Source: Sternotherus odoratus (Eukaryota > Chordata > Testudines > Kinosternidae). From it: a stretch of 64,000 bases of DNA. Under the pieces are notes generated by a model. The model was not told the DNA's origin. It saw only the letters and a list, made by a program, of their open reading frames with translations, and searched no databases. The first letter of the stretch is position 1. The number at the start of each line of letters is the position of its first letter. Below, one piece after another: positions 1-11,395 of this stretch. Made by a program: the position numbers and the translations under genes. The stretch lies in assembly GCA_032164245.1 (NCBI GenBank), contig JAVMKO010000001.1, positions 287,439,041 through 287,503,040 on the forward strand. The letters run 5' to 3'.

Positions 1-326
1 CCCTGTGCCCAGTAGCTGGGCCCGGGCAGGGAGAGGAAGGGATGGGACCAGCCATATCTCACGCTGGTCTCTCCAGGAGGCTGCTCTGTACAGCACAGAA
101 GCTGCCTGCAAGAGCCAGGCTGGGAAGGTGGCGGCTTCTGCTCTCCACCCCTCGGCTTGGCTGCTAGGAACAGGGAGCGAGCGGGAGTCCTCTCTCCATC
201 CCAGCAGGTTTTTGGCTCACCCATCACCTGTCCTGGCAGCCAGGCCAGGTGGGGAAGCCGCTGCTCTTGATCTGGGTTCTCTCAGGCAGCTGCCACGTTG
301 CACAGAGCAGCGACCCTGAGCACCCA
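1..326. other. Unclassified GC-rich sequence
   Basis: GC-rich, CpG-poor sequence with short open frames on both strands that show no recognisable domain. I see no transposon terminus or tandem repeat. It is probably intergenic or intronic and may continue a repeat that begins left of the window. Confidence 0.4.
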
Positions 327-555
327 TAGGGTGACCATATGTCCCATATTGTCCGGGACAGCCCCCTTTTTTAAGCCCTGTCCTGGCCGTCCTGACATTT
401 TTGGCAAAAGTGGGCATTTGTCCCGTTTGTTCTTGCCAACTTGATCAAAGGTCCAGGGTGAGAGGCTTAGGCCAGCCCCATGCAGGAGGTGGACGAGATC
501 TCAGGCCAGTCCCACACAGTGTCCCATTTGCCCTTTGAGAAATATGGTCACTGTA
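327..555. mobile_element. Short non-autonomous hAT-like element (GGGTGACCA termini)
   Basis: The left end reads TAGGGTGACCATATGTCCC and the right end near 540-555 reads AAATATGGTCACTGTA, so GTGACCATAT and ATATGGTCAC form terminal inverted repeats. The left terminus resembles those at 6475 and 59714, and the copy at 59714 has an 8-bp TSD typical of hAT transposons. Here the flanking 8-mers (agcaccca and aggagcca) match only partly, so the right boundary is tentative. No coding capacity. Confidence 0.5.
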
Positions 556-1526
556 AGGAGCCACCTTCAGCCGTGCGAGAAGTAGCTCCGTCCCACTCCC
601 CGTCCAGGCCTGGCTGCCAGGGACAGGAGCCGAAGGTGCCAGGAGAGGGGAGGCAGAGTGAGAGAAGGACAGAGCCTCCACTCCCCACAGATAATTCTGG
701 TGGGGCAGGGAGAGCATGGCTTTCCCCGGGCTGGGCGTGGGGTGGAGTCACTGGGGAAAGCGCCGGGAACAGGTTCCATGGTGTCTGCTCAGCTGGGGCC
801 AGGGCTGGCCTCAGTCAGGCCCAGAGGCATGCGCTTCCTGTTTCTGTGCCCCCAGCCTACCCCAGGAGCCAACGGGATTGGCCACCTTAGCCCAGGGAGG
901 TGGGGCTGTAAGTTCCTCCCAGAGGAGACACATGGGGCAAGCACATATTTTCCCTTTATATTGTGCCCCCCCTCTCCTTCCCCAGCCCCCAGTGTCAGGA
1001 AGCATGAGACACCTGTGGTTTACCAGGTTTTTTTTAGATAGATAGTCAATGTGGGGAAATCCCCAGTTGTCTGTGTCTTTCCATTAATTCTTACTGGCCC
1101 ATCATTCTCTTTTCCTGGTGTTTCCAGTGCGACATTACTTGAGACCAGATTTGTGTAAATACATGGCTTGAGAAGTACCCCTCCCTCACGTGAGGGGTAG
1201 CTACAGTTCCACGACACATTATGAGCAATTTTCTATATACATAACTACATAGATTCATAACCACAGACTTTATACATAGACCTCATGATGGCCATCAAGT
1301 TCAAAAGCTTTCATAAAAGACGTTCTCGACATACTTTTATAGTGTGTCTATACTTTGTTTCGGTCATGCTTTAGTTAATTAAATGATTTTGAATCATTTG
1401 AGATGGCATGTGTTATGTAAATATACAATGTAGTGTTAATGCTACTCCACTGCTAAATTCTGATCATTAAAAGGTTAATTCCTATGGGTTCCGCCCCTCC
1501 AGGTTAATTGACTTTTTTGGGTAGTC
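556..1526. other. Unclassified sequence
   Basis: The left half is GC-rich with overlapping short frames in all phases, which is typical of low stop density rather than coding. The right half is AT-rich. A short palindrome around CTCACGTGAGGGG lies near 1187-1199. I recognise no repeat family here. Confidence 0.35.
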
Positions 1527-1836
1527 ATAAGAACAGCTATGCTGGGTCAGACCAAGGGTCCATCTAGCCCAATATCCTGTCTTCCAACAGTGGCCAATGC
1601 CAGATGCCCCCAGAGGGAATGAATAGAACAGTGTTCCATCCCTTACTGCCCATTCCCAGCTTCTGGCAAACAGAGGTTAGGGACATCATCTCTGCCCACC
1701 CTGGCTCATAGCAATTAATGAACCTATTCTCCATGAACCTATCAAGTTCTTTTTTGAACTTTGTTATAATCTTGGCCTTCACATCATCCTCTGGCAAGGA
1801 GTTCCACAGGTTGACTGTGTTGTGTGAAAAGTCACA
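1527..1836 (-). mobile_element. CR1 LINE, 3' end fragment
   Basis: Read on the minus strand this is the end of a turtle-type CR1. The end of the reverse transcriptase ORF and short 3' UTR appear, including the complement of GGTCTGACCCAGCATAG near 1540. The same block occurs in the opposite orientation at 41676-41965. It is 5' truncated, as usual for CR1, and has frameshifts. No function is expected. Confidence 0.85.
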
Positions 1837-2914
1837 TTATATCAGAGCACCCAAAGTGTCTGATTGCACAATAGGGAGAGAGTTGTGGGTGGGGGTGACA
1901 AATTTCACATAAATTTTGGTACAGATGCAAGAGCACTAGAAAATAATGGACAGCTAATCAATCTATGTGAAGAATCAGAAAGAGGTTAGACAATGTTCCG
2001 AGAAAGTTATTGTGTGCTTATTACAAACACAAAACCCATATAGTCTCAGTTTATAACACTAGACAATCTCACTCTAAATTAAAGTCAATCCGTGAGTTCA
2101 ATGCTGAAGTTGAGTTTGAGGGTGGGGAAGGGGAGAGAAAAAACCAAGGCCTTCTGTGTTTTCTGGCACAGAACTGCAGCGATGTTTAGAATAATCATTC
2201 CCAGTCGTGGTAACTGTACATTCACTGTCCACGCTAAGTTGTGGGAGCTGCCAGGTAAGCCTGTGCAGATTTAGCTAAGCATAGAAAATACACACTACCC
2301 TGCTGATGGCTCGGTGCCTGAGAAAAGGTTTTATATATATATATAAACAGAAGGATGCAAAGTGGGTGTAAAACATTACCAGATCAGAATGATTGCTTTT
2401 TACCCTCAGTCTGCACAGAAGGAAATATCTGCACAAAGCCAAGAAAGCGGAAAATCAGGCCGAAGATCCGGTTACTCGCTTAGCAGACTGATTCCACCTT
2501 CTGTAAATAACCTCTGAATGAATAACAAAAGGATTTGGGGAAGACAATAGTTGTTCCCCTTTGAGAACTAGATAATAGAAAGATTATAATAATAATGTCT
2601 ATATGTTCAGAGCCTATATACGAATATAGTATTACTTGTATGTGCAGGTCAGTGTGTATCATTTTGCTTTTATCTGTTCTGTAAATAGGTTTACCCCATT
2701 CCTGGTCATAAGAGGGTACATTATCTAGGACTTTGAGTAGAAGATTGGAATTTAAGATTCAAGAGTTCTATTTCAGCTCCTTCGCTAGTTCTGTAGGACT
2801 CAATCTACCCACGTGTGCAATAACATTTAGCCTACCTTACAGGCTACAAGTATGTTGAGAGGCTTAACTACACTGAAGTTGGTCAGTGACTTTAGAGATC
2901 CATGCAGCCTATCA
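1837..2914. other. Unclassified sequence with a small TA microsatellite
   Basis: AT-rich DNA with no identified repeat family apart from a (TA)n run at about 2332-2345. A stretch at 2172-2254 has an AG before it and a good GTAAGC donor after it, but nothing else supports an exon. Confidence 0.35.
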
Positions 2915-3058
2915 GGTAATCGGATTCCCACAGCTTCCATTGGCCAGGAACGGCGAACAGGCTGTGCCTGCAGACGGTCAACATCAGCAAAATGTCTCAC
3001 GGCTCACAATCAGATGACCCTGATGGGCCGCCTCTGGCCCGCAGGTTGCCCACCACTG
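2915..3058. mobile_element. hAT-type element, right-end fragment
   Basis: The block ends GCAGGTTGCCCACCACTG at 3058, a typical hAT right terminus (reverse complement CAGTGGTGGGCAACC). The interior carries the GC-rich text seen in non-autonomous hATs of this type (CATTGGCCAGGAACGGCGAA). The left terminus is missing, so the copy is truncated and no TSD can be assigned. Confidence 0.6.
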
Positions 3059-4212
3059 TCCTAGAGCTTTATGGCCCAGATCCCACTGGGTACAGCAGGA
3101 CAAGGACATGGGGTACGTCAGAGGAGCTAGCTGGCTCTGAGATACATAATGGGAGACAGCAGATTTTTTTAAATTATGCCAGTTTGGTCAAGTCCTAGCA
3201 TTCCCTACTCTAGAGCCAGTCAGGATTGATTGTATATAAGCAGGCTTCATTGGCGGTAGACAACTGAGGACCCCGCCATGTAAGGGGAATTTTCAGTTGG
3301 TGAAATATGGCCAATTTCCTTCTCCAGTGTGCTGTCAGAGCTGTGTAGAGGCAGGAGACAACCAGACAATCCAGTTCTATAAGTGCAAGGTACCATTCCA
3401 CCGTATCATGAAGAGAGTGAGAGAAAGGAAAAAAGGATGGAAAATTCAATATCAGCGAGGGCTGACTTGTTATGGCAGAACGCTTCCTGACTAAACTGGA
3501 ATAGCTAGTGAAGATCTGCCAAGAATGGCATTGGGAGAAAAATATTGTCAGGTGAGGAGATAAAAACTCTTCAGCATGGTTCTTCTGTTGGGGACTTCCT
3601 GGCACTTGGCAAAGTATAGTGGACAAGTAATGAGAAACAACAATAACCAGTGCTAACCATCTGGACTTAAGCCCAGGCTGCTAGTGATGTTGTGGAACAA
3701 AACAGACTCTCAAGCGAGGAAGTCTCTTGCTCTCCCTAGAGAGTTTAGAAAGACTGAAAAATAAAGGAGGGAGCAGCTGAAAACTGACTTTGGGGAAACA
3801 AGATTTCAGCTACCAGACTTACTATTATCTGAGTTGCTACTTCCATTCGAGCTAAACAATATAGTCAATAACCTTATAGTAATTTACTGTGAAATACTGT
3901 GTGTGCTTTAGTTTTAAACTAAGGGACAGATGGAGGATGAAGGGATAAAAATGTGCATGAGGAATACATAAAACTGCTGGGCCAAGTTGTGAAATTAACA
4001 GGACTGTTTGTGTGAGTAAAGGTTGCAAGACTGAGGTGTTTGCCTTGGCCAAGCTGTCCTGGCTGGGTTGCATCTTAGTTTATTGCATTCTGCTTCCTTA
4101 AATCTCCCTGCCATTTTCACTGGATTCGATAGTTTTCTTCCATTTCTGGAAGCCTATTCCACAGACTAATTCATGTTATTACTGGGGCTTTTTCCCTCCA
4201 GTGTAATACAGT
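3059..4212. other. Unclassified sequence
   Basis: No repeat family recognised. A 138-codon minus-strand open frame (3210-3626) shows no domain, signal or compositional support and is most likely a chance frame. Confidence 0.35.
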
Positions 4213-6108
4213 TTGTATTTATTATTATTATCTATCAGTATTACATCATGGTAATTTTTTAAAACAAATAACCTTCCACAGAACTCCTGTACTCATTCTT
4301 GACTTGCCTTTAAATTCTCTCAGTACTTAAGAGCATTGTCTTCTGGGCAATCAGTGATCATTCTGTCTTGCACTCTGGATGCTTTATGCTGCTCATTCAT
4401 ACCCTTAAAGATCATCCCAGCTGATCCAATAAATCACAGGGATTATTTTTGTCATATTTTTACAAAACTGATCCACTTTGTGGCAGAGTCCTTCATACTT
4501 CACTCATTCCTTTTCTTGTTTCTTTGTTATGTGTGTCTGATGGTATGGCAATATCAGTTCACATGGTCTATTTGTCTTTTTTCCCCCTATAACTACTATG
4601 TCCTGTTTGCCTGCACCATTTGGCCTGTAATAATTGTCAGATTCCATAAAATCTTAGCTTCTTCATTCTCTAGAGTCCTTTCAATTTGGTGGCTGTCATA
4701 CCACATGGTGTGTTGTAATCTGTACTGGCCACAGAGGCTCCAATGCAGACACTTGGCAACCACATTGTGTCTGTTCATATGTTCTCTCCCAGTCAGGCCC
4801 CTGCATGTACACAACACATGTTCTACCATCTTTTCCTTTTTGGAGCACATTTTGGAGCACTTCTGTCGGACATTTTTTGTTTTAAACATAGGACGTAAGG
4901 CCTGGTCTTGTGCACTCATTATGTGTCTATCTTTTGAGATCTCCTACTACAAGCCATGAGTTTGTTAATCTTCAATCAGTAATTAATCTGATCTCTCTCC
5001 ACCGGGGTCTTTGCACTGATTTTTATGTAAACGTTTGACATCTTCTTTGGATGATTGCCTTTCTTTTACGCTTTCTTTGGTTGGGATGCACACTTGGCCA
5101 TCACTTGTTATCTTGACCAGATGATTTTTCATGCGGGCTGACTCCTAATATATTTTGATGTTATATTCTTCAGTGTCAATTGCTTCCTGTATGGATAGAA
5201 GACATTTTCCTCCATAGCGTCTTTGGATGTACCTCCTGTCCACATTTTGATTGATATTCATTACTCTATGTATCTCCGGGAGCGTTCTCGTTTGGATGGC
5301 AGCTTATTTCTTCTCTTCTTTATTCCACTTGAGCACTTTAGCAGTGTACTGAACTATTGGTATCACCCACATATTAATGGCTCAGATCACATTCTTGGAG
5401 TTGAGTGTTGTGCTTAAAGTAATTCCTTAATATTCTTTCCTCACTTCTTTTTTGACTTTCTTATGTTGTAACTCTGACAGTTCCCTGACTCCAAGGTATT
5501 TGTAGGGGACACACCAGGTTTGTACCAGGTTTCACCTCTTTACAGGCACTGACACACATGTAGCTAAGTCAACCTGTAGCTTTATATCTTCACATATCAC
5601 TCTCTATATATCTTGTGACCAATATATCTATATATATTGTGACCAATATAGTTGCAGGTCATCCATGTATAACAAATGGTTAACAGTTTGCTGATATGAT
5701 AACTACACTTTATCTCACAGAGCATCATCTCAGTGATAACATTGCTACCATAAACACCATTGTTGATAAGGAATCCCCTTGAAAGATTCCTCTTTTAGTT
5801 TGGACCTCATCAATGAGTCCCTTCCAGCAAGAGTCAAATGTTCCAGTTAAATGTAGATTGTTGCAGATAAAAAATGATCTTTGGATGAACATTGTGTATT
5901 TTCAGTGTCTCTCTGATCTCACAAAATGTGAGATGCTGTCATATGCTTTTTGGCAACTATCCACACCATCTCTTATTTTTTTTATTTTTATTTTTGGTTT
6001 GCATCTTCGGTGATCCTCCGGCTCAGCTTGAGGTGGCCTTTTACCTTTATCATGTTTGCTTTGTAGCCTTTTTGCTCAGGAGGCAGCAATCCATTGAGAA
6101 CTAGCACT
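4213..6108 (-). pseudogene. Non-LTR retrotransposon (LINE) with YMDDL reverse transcriptase, 3' part
   Basis: The minus strand encodes a decayed LINE ORF. Positions 5681-5643 translate to NHLLYMDDLQLYW, the catalytic reverse transcriptase box (motif C, two Asp). Further downstream on the minus strand, 4919-4596 gives an open 107-residue piece with EHVLCTCRGL, REHMNRHN, ALHW-like KCLHWSLCGQY and ENEEAKILW. That is the C-terminal region of a known RT family often labelled R2-like or type-1 retrotransposable element, with a His-rich Zn-binding segment. The 3' end near 4213 carries ATT/AAT repeats, which read as a simple-repeat tail. Many stops and frameshifts make it a fossil. The 5' part continues at 7807-8175 beyond a hAT insertion. 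The clade (R4/Dong-like versus another) is inferred and unproven. Confidence 0.75.
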
Positions 6109-6474
6109 TTCTAGATCAGTGGTTCTCCAACTTTTTCTATTGGTGACCCTTTTCGGACACCAGGCCTCTAAGCGCAACCCCCCTTAGGGGTCGGGGTTGG
6201 GGCATGGGCCGGGATGGGGGGGTGCCAGCAGCCCCCCGGGGCAGAGGCAGAGCTGGGGGTGTGTGGGTGTAGGGGTGCCAGCCCCCTGGGGCAGGGGCTG
6301 GGCTCAGGGGAGGGTGCCAGCAACCCCCCAGGACAGGGGACAGGGCCCGGGGTGCCGCTGGCAGCCCGCCATGGCAGGGCCTGGGGCTTGGGTTGCTGCT
6401 GGAAACCTGCTGTGGCAGGGGCCAGGACTTGGGGCGCCACTGGCAGCCCACTGCGGCAGGGGCCGGGGCTTAGG

Positions 6475-6600
6475 TAGGGTGACCAGATCGCAAGAGCAAA
6501 ATATAAGGACACATTGGGCGAGCAGGGGGCGGAGAGGAGTAATGTGGTGGTGCAAGGATATTTTGGCACCCTAGGCAAAAATTTTACCTTGCACCCCCCC
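6475..6600. mobile_element. Nested hAT-like left end (TAGGGTGACCAGAT)
   Basis: TAGGGTGACCAGATCGCAAG followed by AAATATAAGGACACATTGGG matches the left end of the complete element at 59714-60505. No matching right terminus (TCTGGTCACCCTA) was found before 7798, so this is a truncated copy or one whose right end was deleted. It lies inside the larger hAT at 6117-7798 and must have arrived later or been captured with it. The right limit is arbitrary. Confidence 0.55.
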
Positions 6601-7134
6601 CCCCTTCTCCCCTTTTCCCAGAGCATTGCTTATTATAAATTTTTTTAATTAATATTGGATAATGTAATGTAGCATGGGGCAGAGGGTTGGGGTATGGAGG
6701 GGGCTCTGGCTGGGACTGGGGATAAGGTGGTTGGGGTGCTGGAGTGGCTCAGGGTCTGAGTAGAGGGTTGGGGTGCGGTGGGGGGTAAGCTCTTGCTGGG
6801 GTGTGGGCTCTGGGGTAGGGCAGGGCTGGGGATGAGTTTGGGACGGGTGCAGGCAGGCTGCTCTGGGACTGGGGCCAGAGAGGAGGACTCCCCCCATCCC
6901 TTTCCCTGCCAGCAGCAGCAAGCTCTGGGGCAGGACCCCCCCTTTCCTGCTCCCCCCAGCAGCAAACTCATTCACCCATCACTGACAGTGGAAGATGGTG
7001 GGCACTAGGACCCAGTGGCGGCAGTTGCTGCAGAGAGGCAACATGTTGCTGCAGGGAAGAGAAGGGAGGCTTCTGACTTTCCCCTGTCCATGGAAGGTCT
7101 AAAGGGGCAGCAAGGGGAGGCTGGGGGACCCATG

Positions 7135-7149
7135 GGTTAGGGTTAGGGA
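7135..7149 (+). repeat. Two telomere-like TTAGGG units
   Basis: GGGTTAGGGTTAGGG occurs once inside the GC-rich interior of a hAT element. Two units are too few to indicate a true interstitial telomere. Confidence 0.3.
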
Positions 7150-7806
7150 GGAAAGGGCGGGCTCTCTGCCCTGGCGCTGGCTGCATGGTGGGCCCCCGCC
7201 CCTGCAGCATGCCCCGGGCGGCAGAGAGCTCTCCGGCCTGACTCTGACTCTGACAGAGGGGAGGAAGGGGAGAGGGCTCTCTGCCACCCCGCCTTCCTTT
7301 GTCGGTGCAGCCGGGCCGGGGCTCCGCCGGCAGGGGTTAGGGTCGGGGCTGGCTGACAGTGCCTAGGAATGTGCTATTGTAGCAGTTCCTCATAGGTATG
7401 TGTGCGCATACAAAAAAACCACTTTGATCAAATAAAAATCTCTCTCACCCCCCACTACAAACTATTTCTGCAAATACTGGTGTCTCAGTCCCACTGGGGC
7501 AACTGCAAACCCCCGTTGCCCCTGCCTGTGCTGGATTTTGCACTCTGTCACCCTCTGCCAGCACCTCACTCCGGGGCTTAACTCCTCCCTCTCCCCCCGG
7601 ACCCCTGATTTTGCCCGTTCGCCCCTTTGTTAATGCTACAGCCGATGTTACTGAGCATGCTCAGTTCATGTGAGCATGCTCAGTATACCCTAAGTAGCAC
7701 AGCCTTACAAGGAGCACGATAATACATTGTACCTGCAGCAGGGGCTCGCAACCCCCACGTAATCAGGTCGCGACCCCTGCCCAGTTTGAGAACCAATGTT
7801 CTAGAT

Positions 7807-8175
7807 CATCTTTGCCAGAATTTCCATCATAAGTTTCCACTTAGTTGGTAAACACGTCATCAGTCTATAACTTATAGGGTCCCTGAGTCCTTTCCTTTTT
7901 ATGAGAATTGTTTTCCTTGTCACCATGAACATCCATTTTTCAGACATTTATTAAGTTGTTCCAGTAAGCAATCCTGGAGAGATGCTCGCTGTTTCAGGCA
8001 CGTATTCATGCATCCCATCTGGTCTGGGTGCTTTCCAATTTTTCATTCCTCTCAGTACCCTCATCTATTTCTTTCTTTGATCATACTGCATATTCCTCTA
8101 TTGTGTGGTTTTTAATTTTTTCTCTTAAATTCTAATCCAGTCCACTGTCTGGTTATGTTGTATACTATCAAACTA
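7807..8175 (-). pseudogene. Same YMDDL LINE, 5' part of the RT domain
   Basis: Minus-strand translation with frameshifts shows NWKAPRPDGM near 8030 and YRLMTCLPTKWKLM near 7850. These correspond to the finger-domain motifs (WKAPGPDG and NYRPITCLPT) that precede the catalytic motif in this RT family. It is collinear with 4213-6108 across the hAT insertion. The boundary at about 8175 is where recognisable coding ends, and a plus-strand CR1 follows closely. Confidence 0.7.
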
Positions 8176-8222
8176 GAGTTCCTTCCAGTAGAGCAAACGC
8201 TGTTCCATGTTATGTCTAACAT

Positions 8223-10110
8223 AGTGAATGCCAGTGAAAAAAGGTAGGATCAGAGGCTAAAATAGGGAAGGAACAATTTAAAAATTACTTAAATGAGTTA
8301 GATGTCTTCATGTCAGCAGGGTCTGATGAAATATATCATAGAATATTCAAGGAGCTGGCTGAGGAGATATCTGAGCCATTGCCGATTATCTTTGAAAAGT
8401 CTAGAATCTCTCCTGTCTTCCATGAGGCCTAGAAAAGGACAAATATAGTGTCAATTTATAAAATGGGAAATAAGGACAACCAGGGAAGTTACAGACCCAT
8501 CATCTTAACTTCAGTACTCAGATAGATAATGGAGCAAATAATTAAGCAATCAGTTTGCCAACACCTAGGAGATAATAAGGTGATAAATAACAGTCAGCAT
8601 GGATTTGACAAGAACAAATCGTGTCAAATCAACCTAATAGCTTTCTTTCACAGTGCAACAAGTCCTGTGGATGTGGGGAAGTGGTAAATGTGATATATCT
8701 TGACTTTAGTAAGGCTTTTGATAGTCTCGCATGACCTTCTCAACAAAGAAGGGAAATACAACCTAGATGGAGCTACTATAAGATGAGTGCAGAATTTGTT
8801 GGCAAATTGTTCCCAGAGAGTAGTTATCAGTGGTTCAGTCAAGCTGGAAGGGCATATTACGTGGGGTCCTGCAGGGATCAGTTTTGTGTAGGGTTCTGTT
8901 CAATATCTTCATCAATGATTTAGATAATAGTATAGAGAGTACATTTATAAAGTTTGCAGATGATACCAAACTGTGAGGGGTTGCCAGTGCTTTGGAGGTT
9001 AGGATTAAAATTCAAAATGATCTGATAGACTGGAGAAATGGTCTGAAGTAAACAGGATTTTAAAAATTTAAAAATTCAACAAGGACAAATACAAAGTACT
9101 CCACTTAAGAAGGAACAAGCAGTTGCACACATACAAAATGGGAAATAACTGTTTAGAAAGGAGGACTCTGGAAAGGAATCTGGGGGTCATAGTGAATCAC
9201 AAGCTAAATATGAGTCAACAGCGTGACACTGCTGCAAAACAACCAAACATCATTCTAGGGTGCTTAGCAGGAGTGTTGTAAGCAAGACACAAAAAGTAAT
9301 TCTTCCATTCTGCTCTACACTGATTAGGCCTCAATTTGATTATTGTGTCCAGTTCTGGGTGCCACATTCAGGAAACATGTGGACAAATTGGAGAGAGTCC
9401 AGACAAGAGCAACAAAAATGATTAAAGGTCTAGAAAACATGACCTAAGAGGGAAGATTGAAAAAAAAATGGGTTTGTTTAGTCTGGAGAGGAGAAAACAG
9501 AGGGGGCATGATAACAGTTTTCAAGTACATAAAACGTGGTTACAAGGAAGAGGGAGAAAAAATGGTCCCCTCAACCTCTCAGGATAGCACGAAAAGCAAT
9601 GGGCTTAAATTGTAGCAAGGGCAGTGTAGGTTGGGCATTAGAAAAAACTTCCTAAGGGTCAGGTAGTTAAGCACTGCTATAAATTGCCACGGGAGGTTGT
9701 GGAATCTCTATCACTGGAGATTTTTAAGAGCAAGATAGACAAAATATCTGTCGTGAATGGCCTAGATCAGTGGTCCCCAACCCCCGGGATCAATTGGTAC
9801 CGGGCCGCACAAGAAATAATTTTTTTAACGCCGCACAAGAAATAAGTTTTTTTTTTCTTCCCTTCAGCAGCGCCGCGGGGAAACCGCGCTGAAAAGTTGG
9901 ACAGCTCCTGCCTCACTTCCCCGGGCCGCAGTAAAATTGTCAACCCTCCTCTCGCCGGGCCGAAGTAAAATTGACCGGTCCGCGGTGACCGGTCCGCGGT
10001 GATAAAAAGGTTGGGGACCACTGGCCTAGATAATACTTAGTCCTACTATGAGTGCTGAAGACTGGATTAGATGACCTCTCAAGGTCCCTTCCAGTCCTAT
10101 TATTCTATAA
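8223..10110 (+). pseudogene. CR1 LINE, 5'-truncated, split by a hAT
   Basis: Decayed CR1 pol. A YRPIILTS stretch near 8490-8513 and FADDTKL at 8953-8973 mark the reverse transcriptase domain, the latter with the catalytic DD intact. The 3' end shows the standard CR1 tail GATGACCTCTCAAGGTCCC followed by TATTCTATAA at 10110. Stops and frameshifts are frequent. A 256-bp hAT element (9768-10023) interrupts the 3' end with a clean TSD, so the CR1 is older than that insertion. Confidence 0.88.
9768..10023. mobile_element. Short hAT MITE with perfect 8-bp TSD inside CR1
   Basis: Termini CAGTGGTCCCCAACC and GGTTGGGGACCACTG are exact inverted repeats of 15 bp. Both flanks carry GCCTAGAT (9760-9767 and 10024-10031). 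The interior is GC-rich (CCGGGCCGCA) with a short internal duplication of ACCGGTCCGCGGTG around 9974-10001. It has no transposase, so it would have needed a hAT transposase in trans. Confidence 0.93.
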
Positions 10111-11059
10111 TTAAAATATTTATTGGCTCTGTGCTTTTTACTATTTTGTTTTTAATGTTGATCTGATCAAAGAATCTCTTAAGGTCTCTTTTAATTCTGT
10201 CAACTCATTATTATTATTTTTAAAATGCAGAATGACTGTCCCCTGCTTCAATTCTATGGGCAAATTGCAGAGCCATGAGCTGATGCTCCATCTCTTTCTG
10301 GCAACACAAGCCACTGAACACAGAGTAAACACTTTAAAAATTATACCATGAAAATGAAAGGTCTTGAATCACAATGGCTTGTTGCATCATTTAAAGGGCT
10401 TCTTCGAGGAGCAGGTTTTTAGATCCGTGCTAATTAATATTGGAAAGTGGCATTAGATGTAAAGCATTCTGTTTAATTATGGATGAGAGTGCTCCTTTTA
10501 AGTGCCCCTTCTGATGAAATGAAGAGATCATTATTACCATTATTGTTATGATTTTATACACTCTCCATTAATGCACCTATCCTCTCCTCCCCCCAGACAT
10601 CAGGCCATATTTCAACAGGAGGTCCATTGCTTTCCCACATTCTCTTTTAATTATCACATTCTCTCTTCACCGTTCCGGGGGGTTACACTGGGACCTAGCT
10701 CCGTCTCACGGGAGTTGGAAGTATTGTGCTGCTGCTTTTTACTGAATCATTTCTAGAAGCTTGGTGCAAACTGAAATGCATCACTCAGGGAGAAGATCTC
10801 TGAGAGGCTGTTTTGCTTCTTGGGCAACATATGAAGCCAGGATCTCAGCTTTCCTCTTCTCACACCGTTGTTCTCACCATTTTGGGTTGATTTTGGAGCC
10901 ACCTGCTGTATCATTTCACTTTATTCTAAATTTGTTGTTTTGCATTAAAATGGGACTGACTTCTATGGCAGCTGATCAGTGTTCATCTTGGGCTTGATGA
11001 TTGTCACTGTGCTGCACACCATGGGTAATTGAAACTTTACAGCAGCAGCAGGGATAGAA
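10111..11059. other. Unclassified sequence
   Basis: AT-rich, largely low-repeat sequence. The stretch at about 10390-10560 is free of any repeat I recognise and could be a conserved non-coding element, but conservation cannot be judged from one sequence. Confidence 0.3.
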
Positions 11060-11395
11060 CTAATAGAGTCAAAGATTTTTAAGACCAGCGGGGAATCATT
11101 AAATCATTAAGTCTAACCTTCTGTATAACACAGTCCATAGAATTTTCCCTGCTACCTTTGTATTGAGCCCAATAACTTGTTTTTCACTACAATATATCTT
11201 CCAGAAAGACATCCAGTCATGATTCAAAGACTCTAAGAGATAGAAAATTCACCACTTCTCTTGATAGTTTGTTTCAGTGGTTAATCACACCTTCACTGTT
11301 CAAATTTTGTGCTTTCTTTCTAACTTGAATTCAGTTGGTTTTAATTTCCTGCAATTGGTTATTGTTATGCATTTCTCTGCTCCGTTAAACTCACA
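11060..11395 (-). mobile_element. CR1 LINE 3' fragment
   Basis: The minus-strand reading gives the degraded 3' region of a CR1. On the plus strand the signature phrases are TAAGTCTAACCTTCTGTATA, AAGACATCCAGTCATGATT and TTCAGTGGTTAATCACACC, which match reptilian CR1 3' ends in inverse orientation. It is heavily diverged and therefore old. Confidence 0.7.

Larger units (their letters stand above)
6117..7798. mobile_element. Non-autonomous hAT element with 8-bp TSD, inserted in a LINE
   Basis: The left end is CAGTGGTTCTCCAACTTTTT and the right end is CCCAGTTTGAGAACCAATG, imperfect terminal inverted repeats. Both are flanked by the identical 8-mer TTCTAGAT (6109-6116 and 7799-7806), the TSD length of hAT transposases. 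LINE coding sequence resumes on both sides. The 1682-bp interior is GC-rich with purine-rich repeated phrases and includes a second hAT-like left end at 6475. No transposase is seen. Sequence near both termini (GTGACCC, CGCGACCCCTG) matches a common reptilian hAT-derived family. Confidence 0.88.

Noticed and set aside
2172..2254. Possible exon between CACAG and GTAAGC
   Set aside because: Only the splice-like ends support it. The acceptor lacks a strong pyrimidine tract and the translation shows nothing recognisable.
4336..4959. 207-codon plus-strand frame
   Set aside because: It is the antisense of the LINE C-terminal region on the minus strand, which is the frame with recognisable motifs.
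6137..6626. 152-codon Pro-rich minus frame
   Set aside because: Inside a hAT interior with purine-rich repeats; no independent support.
7135..7149. Interstitial telomere
   Set aside because: Only two TTAGGG units inside GC-rich transposon sequence.
10390..10560. Conserved non-coding element
   Set aside because: Suggested only by absence of repeats; conservation cannot be judged from one sequence.
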